Below are positions 43,044 through 51,426 of a stretch of DNA of 64,000 bases, one piece after another. The first letter of the stretch is position 1, and each line of letters begins with the position of its first letter. The notes beneath the pieces are model-generated. The model was not told the origin of the DNA and did not search any database. It saw nothing but the letters and a program-made list of their open reading frames with translations. The stretch covers positions 47,457-111,456 of the forward strand of contig NZ_WBIR01000017.1 of NCBI RefSeq assembly GCF_009749395.1. The letters are read 5' to 3'. The stretch is from Agromyces salentinus (lineage in GTDB: Bacteria; Actinomycetota; Actinomycetes; Actinomycetales; Microbacteriaceae). Made by a program: the position numbers and the translations under genes.

Positions 43044-45290
43044 TCAGGGCAGGTCGTAAACGCCGACCTCGAAGAGCGAGTACCCCCATTCGGTGCCTCG
43101 CTCGGTGAGGTTCAGCCGCACGTAGCGTGCGGTGCCCGCCGCGTCGAACGTGTCGATGCCGCCGTCGCCTCCGGTGACCGTCTTGACGGTCGACCAGCTC
43201 GTTCCGTCGTTCGAGGTCTGCACCTCGTACGACTTGGCATACGCCGCCTCCCAGACGAGCTGGAACCGGTCGAACGCCTTCGGCGACCCGAGGTCGACCT
43301 GGATCCAGCCGGTCGGGGCCCATTCGGCTGACCAGCGGGTCGCAGGGTCACCGTCGAACGCTCGCCCGGGCGAGTAGTTGTCGCCCCAGGTCTGGAAGCT
43401 GGATGCGGTCGCCGTCTTGCCGAGCGCGACGTTGGTTCCAGAGACGGCGGGCGGTACGACCTTGAACGAGCGGGTCTCGACGCCGACGTTGCCCTTGCCG
43501 TCCTCGACGAACACGTAGGCCTTCCAGACGCCGAGCTTCTGGGGTGCGACCACCGTGATGGCGTCGCCGCTGCGCTGGTGCTCGACGTACTCCACGCCGC
43601 CCGCATTGTCGATGTACTTCGAATTGAAGAACGTGACGTACTTCAGCGGGTCGCCGTCGGGGTCGCTCACGGAGAGGCCGAACGTGAACGGTTCGCCGGC
43701 CACGATCGAACCGGACGAGGGGATCGACATCGAGGTGATGCGCGGCGGCGTGTTCCCGCCCGCGGCAGAGCCGTTCCACATGTCGGCGACCGTGTAGTAG
43801 CCGAGGCGCTTGTTGCCGCCGGGGTTCACGTTGAACCAGACCCCGCCGAAGTCGCCCTCGAGCCCGTAGTGGAAGAATGTCGCGCCGAGTCCGACGCCCT
43901 CGTGCTCGGTGATGCAGCGCCACGAGTCGCGGAGCGCCTCGCCCTTCTCGATGTCGGTGGGCTCGTCGGGAACGCCGTTGGCGTCGTCGGGAACTTCCCA
44001 CTCGCCGGCTGCGCCGCCCTCGGTCACGATGTAGGGCCAGTCGTAGTCGCCGTCCTCCCACGTCTCTTGGATGTTGCACACGTCGCCGTAGGAGTTCACC
44101 GCGAGCAGGTCGAGGGCGGGAGTGTTGGCCTTGTAGTACGGCCAGGAGCCGGTCCAGGCGTCGGTCGAGGTGATCGGGTGGTTCGGGTCGATCGCCTTGA
44201 TCGCGACGGCCACCTCGTTGACGTATGCCGCGTAGGCGTTGCGCTCGGCCTCGAGCACGTCGCCCGAGAAGCAATTCTGCAGCCCCAGGAGCGACTCGTT
44301 GCCGACGCTCCACATGAGCGTCGCCGGGTGCGACTTGTAGACCTCGACCCAGTTCAGGATGTCGGTCTTGGTGGTCGACTTGTAGGTCGTGTCGGTCGTG
44401 TAGTTGATGCATCCGCCCGACCCGGGCCCGCCGCCGGGCAGCAACCAGAAGCCGTTGACCACCCGCACTCCGTGCTCGGCCGCGGAGTCGAGGAGCGTCT
44501 TGGTGTCGGCGCCGGTGCCCCAGGTACGGGTCGTGTTCGCGCCCATCCCGGTGAGGCCGGGCATGTAGGTGTCGGCCTCGGCGAAGGACGGGCCCCAGGT
44601 GAAGCCCTTCACGGTGTACGGCTTGCCGTTCACCTGGAGAGACCAGCCGCCGTCGCCGCCCGCGACCTCCACGACGCTCGGCGTCGTGAAGGGGCCCGGC
44701 TCGTTCGGGTGGCCGGGGTCGACCTCGCCGGGGTCGGTCGGATCGGTCGGATCGGTCGGATCGGTGCCCGCCGTGCCGAACACCTGGAACTCCCAGAGGG
44801 AGTAGCCGTAGCCGTTGGCGCGGGCGGTGCCCTGCAGCCGCACGAATCGGCCCTCGCCGTCGACGTCGAGGGACTCGGTGCCCCCGGGCCCGGTCGTGGT
44901 CGAGTGGATCGTCGTCCACCCTCCCGTGCCCGTGTCGGAGACCTGGATCTCGTAGGCCTTCGCGTAGGCGCCCTCCCAACGGAGATCGACACGGTCGATC
45001 GTCGACTCCTGGCCGAGGTCGACCTGGATCCACTGCGGGTCGCTCCAGAGGCTGGACCAGCGCGTCCCGGCGTCGCCGTCGAACGCAGCGGACGCCGGCG
45101 TGTAGTCGGCGTTCTCGACGGAGGAGGCCGTCGCCGGCTTCCCCTGGGAGAGGTTCACGGGGGCGGCAACGGCCGCTTGCCCGGGGGCGGCGAGCACGGT
45201 CGCGACGAGCGTCGCGGCCACCGCGGCGCTGAGCGCGAGCACGCGCATCGGCGTGCTGCGCCTCGTCTGGGTCGGCGAATGGGAAGTCAC
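43044..45290 (-). CDS. Secreted GH2-like TIM-barrel glycosidase flanked by two F5/8-type-C modules
   Basis: This is a 748-residue exported protein with an RR-containing signal peptide (TRRSTPMRVLALSAAVAATL). Module order: F5/8-type-C at about 45-175, a PTDPTDPTDP linker, a TIM barrel of the glycosidase clan A type at about 200-470, an Ig-like or cadherin-like domain near 500-600, and a second F5/8-type-C to the end. The acid/base Glu is in MWSVGNES and the nucleophile Glu in YIVTEGGAAG. The GTG at 45290 includes the twin Arg; an ATG at 45248 is possible. It is the first gene of the operon, behind a strong promoter with a LacI site. Confidence 0.85.
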   Translation of the reverse strand: MTSHSPTQTRRSTPMRVLALSAAVAATLVATVLAAPGQAAVAAPVNLSQGKPATASSVENADYTPASAAFDGDAGTRWSSLWSDPQWIQVDLGQESTIDRVDLRWEGAYAKAYEIQVSDTGTGGWTTIHSTTTGPGGTESLDVDGEGRFVRLQGTARANGYGYSLWEFQVFGTAGTDPTDPTDPTDPGEVDPGHPNEPGPFTTPSVVEVAGGDGGWSLQVNGKPYTVKGFTWGPSFAEADTYMPGLTGMGANTTRTWGTGADTKTLLDSAAEHGVRVVNGFWLLPGGGPGSGGCINYTTDTTYKSTTKTDILNWVEVYKSHPATLMWSVGNESLLGLQNCFSGDVLEAERNAYAAYVNEVAVAIKAIDPNHPITSTDAWTGSWPYYKANTPALDLLAVNSYGDVCNIQETWEDGDYDWPYIVTEGGAAGEWEVPDDANGVPDEPTDIEKGEALRDSWRCITEHEGVGLGATFFHYGLEGDFGGVWFNVNPGGNKRLGYYTVADMWNGSAAGGNTPPRITSMSIPSSGSIVAGEPFTFGLSVSDPDGDPLKYVTFFNSKYIDNAGGVEYVEHQRSGDAITVVAPQKLGVWKAYVFVEDGKGNVGVETRSFKVVPPAVSGTNVALGKTATASSFQTWGDNYSPGRAFDGDPATRWSAEWAPTGWIQVDLGSPKAFDRFQLVWEAAYAKSYEVQTSNDGTSWSTVKTVTGGDGGIDTFDAAGTARYVRLNLTERGTEWGYSLFEVGVYDLP
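44731..44766 (-). repeat. 9-bp tandem repeat encoding a TDP linker
   Basis: GGATCGGTC units in tandem encode Asp-Pro-Thr repeats joining the first F5/8 module to the glycosidase barrel. This is a typical interdomain linker; the number of units is likely variable. Confidence 0.7.
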
Positions 45291-45382
45291 GGTCGAGGGT
45301 CTCCTCTGATCACGCCGATCCGCGGAGCGGTCGGCTGGTCGTCTCGTCATTGAGCAGCACGCCCAAGCACTCGTGATGCGTT

Positions 45383-45440
45383 GGATAGCGCTCTTACACC
45401 AGCGCGACTGAGTATCGTCCGCTGTTTTGCCCCCTGTCAA
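45383..45440 (-). promoter_or_regulatory. Promoter and LacI operator of the secreted glycan-protein operon
   Basis: On the minus strand TTGACA (45435-45440) and GATACT (45411-45416) are separated by 18 bp, giving a start near 45404. The motif GGATAGCGCTCT (45383-45394, core AGCGCT) follows at about +10 to +21. The same 12-mer recurs at 45577-45588. The rest of 45291-45735 is non-coding. Confidence 0.72.
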
Positions 45441-45576
45441 GGGGACATTTGCCACCGACAGGCGAGCTGCGTCCCAGAGCGAATCCGCCACCAGCCGCAT
45501 AATTCCGCCGAAGTTCGCACGCGTGGACGACCCGCGAGCGGTCGCTCGCCGATCGACGGTTCGAAAAAAGGTCGCC

Positions 45577-45714
45577 GGATAGCGCTCTCATTTTGTGTGG
45601 CGCCACCCGCGGAATCGCCGCCCGCGCTCCGTCGATCGATCGATCGACGGCGTCCATCTCGGAACCGTTCCCAAGTTTGTCGTGTCAGCGACACAATTTC
45701 GGATAGCGCGATCC
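45577..45714. promoter_or_regulatory. Further operator copies upstream of lacI
   Basis: GGATAGCGCTCT at 45577-45588 repeats the promoter-proximal site exactly. A variant GGATAGCGCGATCC lies at 45701-45714, and the separate palindrome GTGTCAGCGACAC is at 45682-45694. These sites and the one at 45383 could allow DNA looping by the LacI protein encoded at 45736. Confidence 0.62.
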
Positions 45715-45735
45715 AAGAAGTGCTAGGGTCATCGC

Positions 45736-46779
45736 GTGGAGAAGCCCGCCGACATACGCACCCCGACCCTCGACGATGTCGCACGGGTCGCCGGCGTCTC
45801 CCGAGCCACGGTCTCCCGTGCCATCCGCGACACGAGAGGCGTCGCCCCGGAGCTCAAGGAGATCGTGGGCCGGGCGATCGCCGAGACGGGCTACGTGCCG
45901 AACCGGGCCGCGCGGTCGCTCGCGACCGGGCGCACCGGCACGGTCATCATCGCCGTGGCCGGCGCCGACGCGGAGTACGGCGGGGTCGCCGAGCCCGACG
46001 TGTTCGCCGATCCGTTCTTCAGCCGTGTCATCAGCGGCGTCGTCCGAACCCTGCGGACCCTAGACACCCAGCCGGTGCTCCTCCTCGTCGAATCGGATGC
46101 GGACCGCGCCGACGTCCTCGCGACGGTGCGGCAGGGTGCAGCCGATGGGGCGCTGCTCGTCTCCACCCACTCCGACGACCCCCTGCCGTCCGCGTTCGCC
46201 GCGGCCGGGCTCCCTGCGGTCACGTTCGCGCGACCGGCGAGCGGTGCCCCGGTCAGCTTCGTCGACATCGCGAACCACGACGGCGGCAGGCTCGCCGCCG
46301 AGCACCTGGTCGCGCGTGGAGCCCAGCGGGTCGCGCTCATCGCCGGCCCCGACGACGTGCCGAGCGCGCAGGACCGTGCCCGAGGCTTCCGCGATGCGAT
46401 GGCCCGCCACGGCCAGGCCTTCCCTCCCACGGCGCACGGCGACTTCACGGTCGAGAGCGGCGAGCGGGCGATGGCGGAGATCCTCGAGAGCGCCCCCGAC
46501 ATCGACGGCGTCTTCGCCGCGAACGACCTGATGGCCCTCGGCGCGATGCACGGACTCCAGGCCCAGGGCCGCCGCGTCCCCGACGACGTGGCCATCGTCG
46601 GCTTCGACGACTCCGTCATCGCGACGATCGCACGGCCGACGCTCACGAGCGTGCGCCAGCCCATCGAGGAGATGGCGGCGCAGATGGCCCGGATCCTCGT
46701 CGCGCAGATCCACGAACCCGGCACGCGACCGTCATCGGTGATCTTCGACCCCGTGCTCATCGCCCGCGGCAGCGCCTGA
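45736..46779 (+). CDS. LacI-family regulator of the secreted glycan-protein operon
   Basis: This is a 347-residue LacI/GalR protein. The helix-turn-helix TLDDVARVAGVSRATVSRAI (about residues 11-30) and the hinge GYVPNRAARSL are clear, and the effector domain is complete. The GTG start lies seven bases after a TAGGGT -10 box (45724-45729), so the transcript is probably leaderless. Three copies of a GGATAGCGC motif upstream are likely targets. Confidence 0.91.
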   Translation: MEKPADIRTPTLDDVARVAGVSRATVSRAIRDTRGVAPELKEIVGRAIAETGYVPNRAARSLATGRTGTVIIAVAGADAEYGGVAEPDVFADPFFSRVISGVVRTLRTLDTQPVLLLVESDADRADVLATVRQGAADGALLVSTHSDDPLPSAFAAAGLPAVTFARPASGAPVSFVDIANHDGGRLAAEHLVARGAQRVALIAGPDDVPSAQDRARGFRDAMARHGQAFPPTAHGDFTVESGERAMAEILESAPDIDGVFAANDLMALGAMHGLQAQGRRVPDDVAIVGFDDSVIATIARPTLTSVRQPIEEMAAQMARILVAQIHEPGTRPSSVIFDPVLIARGSA

Positions 46780-46834
46780 CCGAGCCACCACGAAACTTGA
46801 TTCGAGTGCGCGCCTAGCAACCCATCCGTTTCGG

Positions 46835-46990
46835 TTACAACTCAGCGATTTTGCGACGTCGCACTGATGGCGCCTCCTCCAGGAACGCCATGAATTCCCG
46901 AACCCGCGAGCGGGCTGACAGCAGCAGTGGGTGCGTTGTCTGGACGGGATCCCATCGTCGTCTCTTGCCGGACGTCGCGTGCCTTTCCTC
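46835..46990 (-). pseudogene. 3' remnant of a LysR-type regulator gene
   Basis: The minus-strand frame ending at TAA 46835 reads HPLLLSARSRVREFMAFLEE and then APSVRRRKIAEL, like the C-terminal helix of LysR-type effector domains. No helix-turn-helix part remains upstream. The interval 46780-47222 contains no complete gene, only this piece, a hairpin and an enolase-superfamily end. Confidence 0.4.
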
Positions 46991-47057
46991 ACGCCGCCCG
47001 AAGATCTGAGGTCACGGCAGCTGTCGCCCCTGCGTGTGGAACAGCGCGGCTGATGAC

Positions 47058-47090
47058 TGGGGTGGCACCGGCTCAGACCGGTTCCGCCCC
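47058..47090. terminator. Hairpin related to the one at 29401
   Basis: GGGGTGGCACCGG and CCGGTTCCGCCCC form the arms around CTCAGA. Both this site and 29401-29436 are preceded by a matching CGCGGCTGAT stretch, which indicates a common origin of the two gene ends. Confidence 0.55.
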
Positions 47091-47173
47091 ATCGCGGTGC
47101 GAGCCACCCAACCTACGGCTGGACGCCCCGGTCCGAAACGATTGGCGCGCCTTCCGCATGCCATGCCCGTCTG

Positions 47174-47230
47174 TCAGGCTTCCACCACGGTCGCGCGCCG
47201 CGGGTGCCGTTCGACGAATCGCTCACGCAT
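47174..47230 (-). pseudogene. Short 3' remnant of an enolase-superfamily gene, fused to the NmrA gene end
   Basis: The minus frame reads RERFVERHPRRATVVEA and stop. This aligns with EEFVERRSRRATVLRA at the end of the remnant at 29438-29602. It begins exactly where the neighbouring NmrA-like gene stops, so that gene was probably joined to the remnant by a deletion or recombination. Confidence 0.5.
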
Positions 47231-48122
47231 CCTGTGCCGACGTCTCCCGCTCGAGGTCTTGGCGTTCCCAGACGGTTCGGTGATCGAGTGCGAACTGGCG
47301 GAAGCTCGTCGCCGGTGTTCCGGTGAGTTTTCGGACAGTACGGTTCGGAATGGCCGAGATATTGAACCGGACGACGCGGTAGATCATTTTCTGTACGTCG
47401 ATGTAGTCCGCAGGTCGGCCCTGTTCGGCGAGTCGGGCGAGGTACTCCTTCTCGGTCGGGCGGGCGTAGCGGATGCTGCGTCCGATGACGTCGCTGAGGA
47501 TGCGGGCGACCTTCTTGTAGCCGAGCGTCTGCTCGCCGGAGAGTGTGTATGCCTTGCGGAGGTGGCCCGGTTCACTGAACACGACGGCGGCGACGCGGCC
47601 GATGTCGCGGGCATCAATGAGTGCGGTCAGCGCTCGACCTGCTGGGAGGTAGATCTCGTCGTGGCCACGGATGTCATCTCGGTAAGTGGTCGAGAGATTC
47701 TGCATGAAAAAATTCGGCCGCAGCGACGTGTAGGGGGCGTCGGTTGTCTTCAGGTGTCGCTCGACGGCGAAGTGCGGGGTCCTGCGATTCCCCTGGACAC
47801 CCTGGAGGGAGAGGAAGACGATCTGGCGGATGCCGCGCCGATTCGCGGCATCGATCAGGGGAAAGAGGTACGTCGAGACATCCTCGATCGCAGGCGGCCT
47901 CATCAGAAACAGCCGGTCGCAGCCGTCCAAGGCAGCGTCGAGGTCGGCATCGCTACCGCCGAACTCGAACGGGCGGGCGATTGCGCCGGTGGGGAGGCGG
48001 GCGGCATCTGATTCGCTGCGGATGGCGGCGACAACGGGATGTCCGTGTGCGAGGAGCTGTTCGACGACTGCGGAGCCGACGATGCCGGTGGCTCCGGTCA
48101 CGAAGACGGCGGGGTGGTCCAT
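47223..48122 (-). CDS. NmrA-like NAD(P)-binding protein
   Basis: This is a 299-residue atypical SDR of the NmrA/HSCARG group. It has the N-terminal VFVTGATGIVGSAVVEQLL Rossmann motif and the YTSLRPNFFMQNL segment typical of NmrA-like quinone reductase or redox-sensing proteins, without the Tyr-x3-Lys catalytic pair in the usual spot. GAAGGAG precedes the ATG. It overlaps the upstream marR gene by 25 bp and is probably regulated by it. Confidence 0.88.
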   Translation of the reverse strand: MDHPAVFVTGATGIVGSAVVEQLLAHGHPVVAAIRSESDAARLPTGAIARPFEFGGSDADLDAALDGCDRLFLMRPPAIEDVSTYLFPLIDAANRRGIRQIVFLSLQGVQGNRRTPHFAVERHLKTTDAPYTSLRPNFFMQNLSTTYRDDIRGHDEIYLPAGRALTALIDARDIGRVAAVVFSEPGHLRKAYTLSGEQTLGYKKVARILSDVIGRSIRYARPTEKEYLARLAEQGRPADYIDVQKMIYRVVRFNISAIPNRTVRKLTGTPATSFRQFALDHRTVWERQDLERETSAQDA

Positions 48123-48592
48123 GTGGTCTCCTTCAATCGGCGCAGCAACCGAGCCAGGTTCTCGAGTTCCTCGTCGTGGAGGATCTCGAACCGCGGCGCG
48201 AGTGCGGCGATGTAATCCCGTTCGAACTCGTCGACCTCGGCCCGGGCTGCTTCGGTGAGTTGCAGGAGCCGAGATCGGGCATCCGCTGGGTTCGTCGTGG
48301 CTTCCACCAGGCCGGCCGCGCGCAACGGTTCGAGGATCTGCGTGACCGCGCCGGCCGTGAGGCCGAGGCGAGCGGCCAGCGCCCCCGGAGTGGGCGGAGT
48401 CTCGGCATGGGCGATGAGGAACAGCGTTTCAAGTTGGGAGCGTCCGAGCGCGTGGCCAGCGAATGGGGTGCGGCGGGTGGCCGCGAGGTCACGGCTGAGG
48501 ACGACGACGCCTTCGATGACGTCTCCGATGGCCCCTCGACGAGGACTCCCGTCTCTTCTCGGGGGGCGTGGCGTGAGGTCTGGGGCGGTCAT
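48098..48592 (-). CDS. MarR-family transcriptional regulator
   Basis: This is a 164-residue winged-helix protein. TPGALAARLGLTAGAVTQILEPLRAAGLVE is the recognition part and PADARSRLLQLT the wing. It is sandwiched between two NAD(P)-binding oxidoreductase genes in one operon (1-bp overlap upstream, 25-bp overlap downstream). This is the common arrangement of redox- or electrophile-sensing MarR regulators. Confidence 0.87.
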   Translation of the reverse strand: MTAPDLTPRPPRRDGSPRRGAIGDVIEGVVVLSRDLAATRRTPFAGHALGRSQLETLFLIAHAETPPTPGALAARLGLTAGAVTQILEPLRAAGLVEATTNPADARSRLLQLTEAARAEVDEFERDYIAALAPRFEILHDEELENLARLLRRLKETTWTTPPSS

Positions 48593-49227
48593 CAGTTACT
48601 CACGAACGGCATCCGGTGGATGAAGGTCCGGTCCTGGACCTGCGTGAGGATGAAGTCCGCGAGGTCGTCGCGGCTGATCTTCGTGCTCGAACCGGCCCCG
48701 ACCCAGCCCACTCGGTAGGAGCCGGTCCCGGGCGAATCCAGCAGGCGGGGACCACGCACGACCGTCCAATCCAGGCCGCTCTCCTCGAGTACTCCGAGAT
48801 GCCCTTCCGCATCGGCCAGGACATCCCCAGCCAGTGTCGACAACAAGAACCGGATGACGTGGTCGGCCACGCCCGGTCGGTCGAATCCTTCAGCTCGCAG
48901 ACCGCCGCCGGACAGGGTCACGATCCGGCGCACGCCGTGGCCTCGCATCGCCTCGACGATGTTGCGCGTGCCGACGGTCTGGAGATCCTCGGGCGAGCCC
49001 TTCACCTGACCGAACAGACTCAGCACCGCGGCAGAACCAGCGATCGCCTCGTCGACCGCGCGGGGGTCGAGGACGTCGCCAGCGATCACCGTCAACCGCT
49101 CGTGGGTGATCGTGAGCTTGTCAGGATCACGGGCCAGCGCGCGCACGTCATACCCGGCCGCCAATGCCCGGTCGAGGACACGTCGGCCGGTCTTCCCGGT
49201 TGCCCCGAATAGGGCGATGGTGGACAC
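48592..49227 (-). CDS. NAD(P)H-binding atypical SDR protein
   Basis: This is a 211-residue protein with the N-terminal ALFGATGKTGRRVLDRALAAGYDV motif of the NAD(P)-binding SDR-a5 / NmrA group (YwnB-like). I chose the GTG at 49227, which places the start just before the motif and about 11 bases after AGGAGG. The frame extends upstream but without family similarity. It is the first gene of the marR operon. Confidence 0.85.
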   Translation of the reverse strand: MSTIALFGATGKTGRRVLDRALAAGYDVRALARDPDKLTITHERLTVIAGDVLDPRAVDEAIAGSAAVLSLFGQVKGSPEDLQTVGTRNIVEAMRGHGVRRIVTLSGGGLRAEGFDRPGVADHVIRFLLSTLAGDVLADAEGHLGVLEESGLDWTVVRGPRLLDSPGTGSYRVGWVGAGSSTKISRDDLADFILTQVQDRTFIHRMPFVSN

Positions 49228-49395
49228 GCGGACCTGATCCTCCTCGGTCGATACTTCACACCCTAAAGCAGTTCCGAGGGTCGCGGCGAGACTGTCCCGA
49301 GGCGAGCGTGACTCTGACGAACTGACCTCTTTCAGAGGAACGAGCCCGCTAAAGCGCTCGAGCGGCCGTTCTGGAAGCAACGTCCGACTGCGGGC

Positions 49396-49418
49396 GCCCG
49401 GGGCCTTGGGCCCCGGGC
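49396..49418. terminator. Hairpin terminator of the nucleoside cluster
   Basis: GCCCGGGGCC and GGCCCCGGGC pair perfectly around a TTG loop, 11 bp after the stop of the secreted beta-propeller gene. It closes the minus-strand cluster that starts near 55427. Confidence 0.82.
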
Positions 49419-49428
49419 ATCCGTGACT

Positions 49429-50487
49429 CTAAAGTGCGGCAGTGGTGCGCGAGAGCCCATACGTCCAGAGCGAGCCGGGATCCAAGTTCGCCGTCGTGTA
49501 CACGACGGTGAGCTCGTCCTCGTTGGGCAGGCTTCCGTACTCGGTGCGCAGGAAGCCGGGGTTGTGGGTACGAGCGGCGCCGGTGACGGAGGCGTCGATG
49601 ACGCCTTCGACGGTCCATGAGCCGGTTCCATTCCACATGTCGCTGCCGGGCAGGCTGAGGATCTGCACTGCCGAGGAGATGTAGTCCGGGTTGGTCGTGG
49701 GATACGGGTGGCGTTCGCGGACCATGTAGAAGCGGTCACGCTGAGACGAGTAGGCAATGTCGAAATTGTTCAGTGTGTCCGGGTTGCCGTTCGCGTCCAC
49801 GAGGCCGGCGTTGGTGATGTCGTGTACCCCCGTGACGACAGGTGTGCCGCCGTCGAGGTCGACCATGGCCATCTTGCCGGTGTTGGCGGCGTAGCCCTCG
49901 GTCCAGGTCAGGACGGCGGTTCCGTTGTTCGGGTCGATCGTGGTGGCGCTGGGCTGGCCGACGCCCCAGGCGGAGGACGGTTCGTTGGAAGAGAATGAAA
50001 TCACGGGCCAGGGGTATTTGACCCACGGTCCGTCGAGGCTGTTGGAGTACGCGACGCCGACTTGGTTGTGGCAGGAGCAGTCCAGATCGTTGCCGAGGTA
50101 GAACATCGCATAGGAGTAGGACTGGCCGTTGAAGGTGGCATTGACGCGGATCACGCTGGGGTCGCAGACATGCCACGAGTCCCAGCCACTGGTGGAGGAG
50201 CCAAGTGCGGAGGAGCTTGAGGTGATCGCGCCGCCGGTGCGTTTGGTGAGGAAGGCGTGATCTCGTACATCTCCGCTGCTCCGGCTGTGGCAGGTGTAGT
50301 ACCGCTCGGTATTCCCGGCGATCGCGGACGCAGCGTACGAGTATCCGGGCGACTGGATGGAGCTCGCCGCATAGACGAAGGTGGGACTCGACCAGGAGCC
50401 GAGGCCGGATGCCGCGCCGGCTGGAGCGAAGACGATGGCCAGCGCTGTGGCGATGGCCGCGACGCCGAGGCGTTTGCGTACTTTCAC
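49429..50487 (-). CDS. Secreted five-bladed beta-propeller (GH43-like) protein
   Basis: This is a 352-residue exported protein. The signal peptide (VRKRLGVAAIATALAIVFAPAGAAS) is cleaved after AGA or GAA. The mature part has repeated blades with WSSPTFVYAASS, WHVCDPSVIRVN, and VGVAYSNSLDGPWVKYPWPV, in the style of GH43-clan propellers (catalytic Asp candidate in VCDPSV). Four Cys could form disulfides (CDCSC region). It is last in the nucleoside/ribose cluster, which is an odd place for an arabinan-type enzyme. The substrate is unknown. Confidence 0.72.
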   Translation of the reverse strand: MKVRKRLGVAAIATALAIVFAPAGAASGLGSWSSPTFVYAASSIQSPGYSYAASAIAGNTERYYTCHSRSSGDVRDHAFLTKRTGGAITSSSSALGSSTSGWDSWHVCDPSVIRVNATFNGQSYSYAMFYLGNDLDCSCHNQVGVAYSNSLDGPWVKYPWPVISFSSNEPSSAWGVGQPSATTIDPNNGTAVLTWTEGYAANTGKMAMVDLDGGTPVVTGVHDITNAGLVDANGNPDTLNNFDIAYSSQRDRFYMVRERHPYPTTNPDYISSAVQILSLPGSDMWNGTGSWTVEGVIDASVTGAARTHNPGFLRTEYGSLPNEDELTVVYTTANLDPGSLWTYGLSRTTAAL

Positions 50488-50523
50488 GAGGATCTCCTTT
50501 GATTCGTGTGTTGGGGGCCGAGC

Positions 50524-51402
50524 TCAGACTCGGATGGTGTCGGCTGCGCAGATACGGTCGATCATGAGTCGCAGCACGGCGTCGGTGTCCATCGAGGTGA
50601 TCACCTGCACACGCCCGTTCGGTGACGGTGTGTGCCACGAGCGGCCCTCGGCGTCGATCTGCACGGTCGCGCGGGAGACCTGGAACACGGACGGGTCGAG
50701 CAGATAGGCGGCCAGGATCGGGTCGTGGGGGTTGTTCCATTCGTGACCGTGGAACTGCCACCACTGTCCGATCTCCGCGGCCAGAGCCTGTCCGAAGGGT
50801 CCGGCATCGGTGATGGCGGCGACGTCCTCGGCTCTGGTCTGGATCTGGGTCGTCAGGTCCAGCCCTCCGACGATGATCTCGAGCTGCGAGTTGAAGACGC
50901 GCTGTGCGGCGTCGATGTCGGAGACGAAGTTGTGCTCAGCGAGGTGCTGGTCGCCGAAGTCGCCGCCCATGATGATCAGGCGTCGCACGTTCGTCTCGAA
51001 CTCCGGATCGAGGTCGAGCGCGAGCGCGATGTTCGTGAGCGGGCCGATGGCCAGCACGTCGAGTTCGCCCCGGTGCCGAGCTGCGGCATCCGTCAGGTCC
51101 TTGACTCCGGACCCGGCCGGACCGATCGGTTCCCGGTCCAGGTCCTCGTGCAGAGCACCCTCGTGGCCAGGCCACCACACGGGCTTCCCACTGCGTGTGT
51201 CCGTCTCGCCCGGCGCGACCAGCACACCCGCCGGGTTCGCCGAGTGGCCGATGAGCCGGGCGGCGAGCCGGGCGCGGAGCCTGGTGTCGCCGTAGACGGT
51301 GCTGATGCCGACGATGTCGAATTCGGGGGAACCGAGGAGCACGCCGAGTGCGAGCGCGTCGTCGACGTCAGTGCCGATGTCGGTGTCGAGGTAGAGGTGC
51401 AT
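50524..51402 (-). CDS. Nucleoside hydrolase
   Basis: This is a 292-residue inosine-uridine-preferring nucleoside N-ribohydrolase family protein. The N-terminal calcium site DTDIGTDVDDALAL is at residues 6-19, the middle has LAIGPLTNIALAL and MGGDF, and the C-terminal HDPILAAYLLDP provides the catalytic His and Asp. It releases ribose from nucleosides for the ribokinase in the same cluster. I chose the ATG at 51402; a TTG at 51411 is possible. Confidence 0.92.
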   Translation of the reverse strand: MHLYLDTDIGTDVDDALALGVLLGSPEFDIVGISTVYGDTRLRARLAARLIGHSANPAGVLVAPGETDTRSGKPVWWPGHEGALHEDLDREPIGPAGSGVKDLTDAAARHRGELDVLAIGPLTNIALALDLDPEFETNVRRLIIMGGDFGDQHLAEHNFVSDIDAAQRVFNSQLEIIVGGLDLTTQIQTRAEDVAAITDAGPFGQALAAEIGQWWQFHGHEWNNPHDPILAAYLLDPSVFQVSRATVQIDAEGRSWHTPSPNGRVQVITSMDTDAVLRLMIDRICAADTIRV

Positions 51403-51426
51403 GGCCTTCAATCTGGGTGGAGGGGT

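Noticed and set aside
44731..44766. CRISPR-like or regulatory tandem repeat
   Set aside because: The 9-bp units are in frame and encode a Thr-Asp-Pro linker; there are no spacers.
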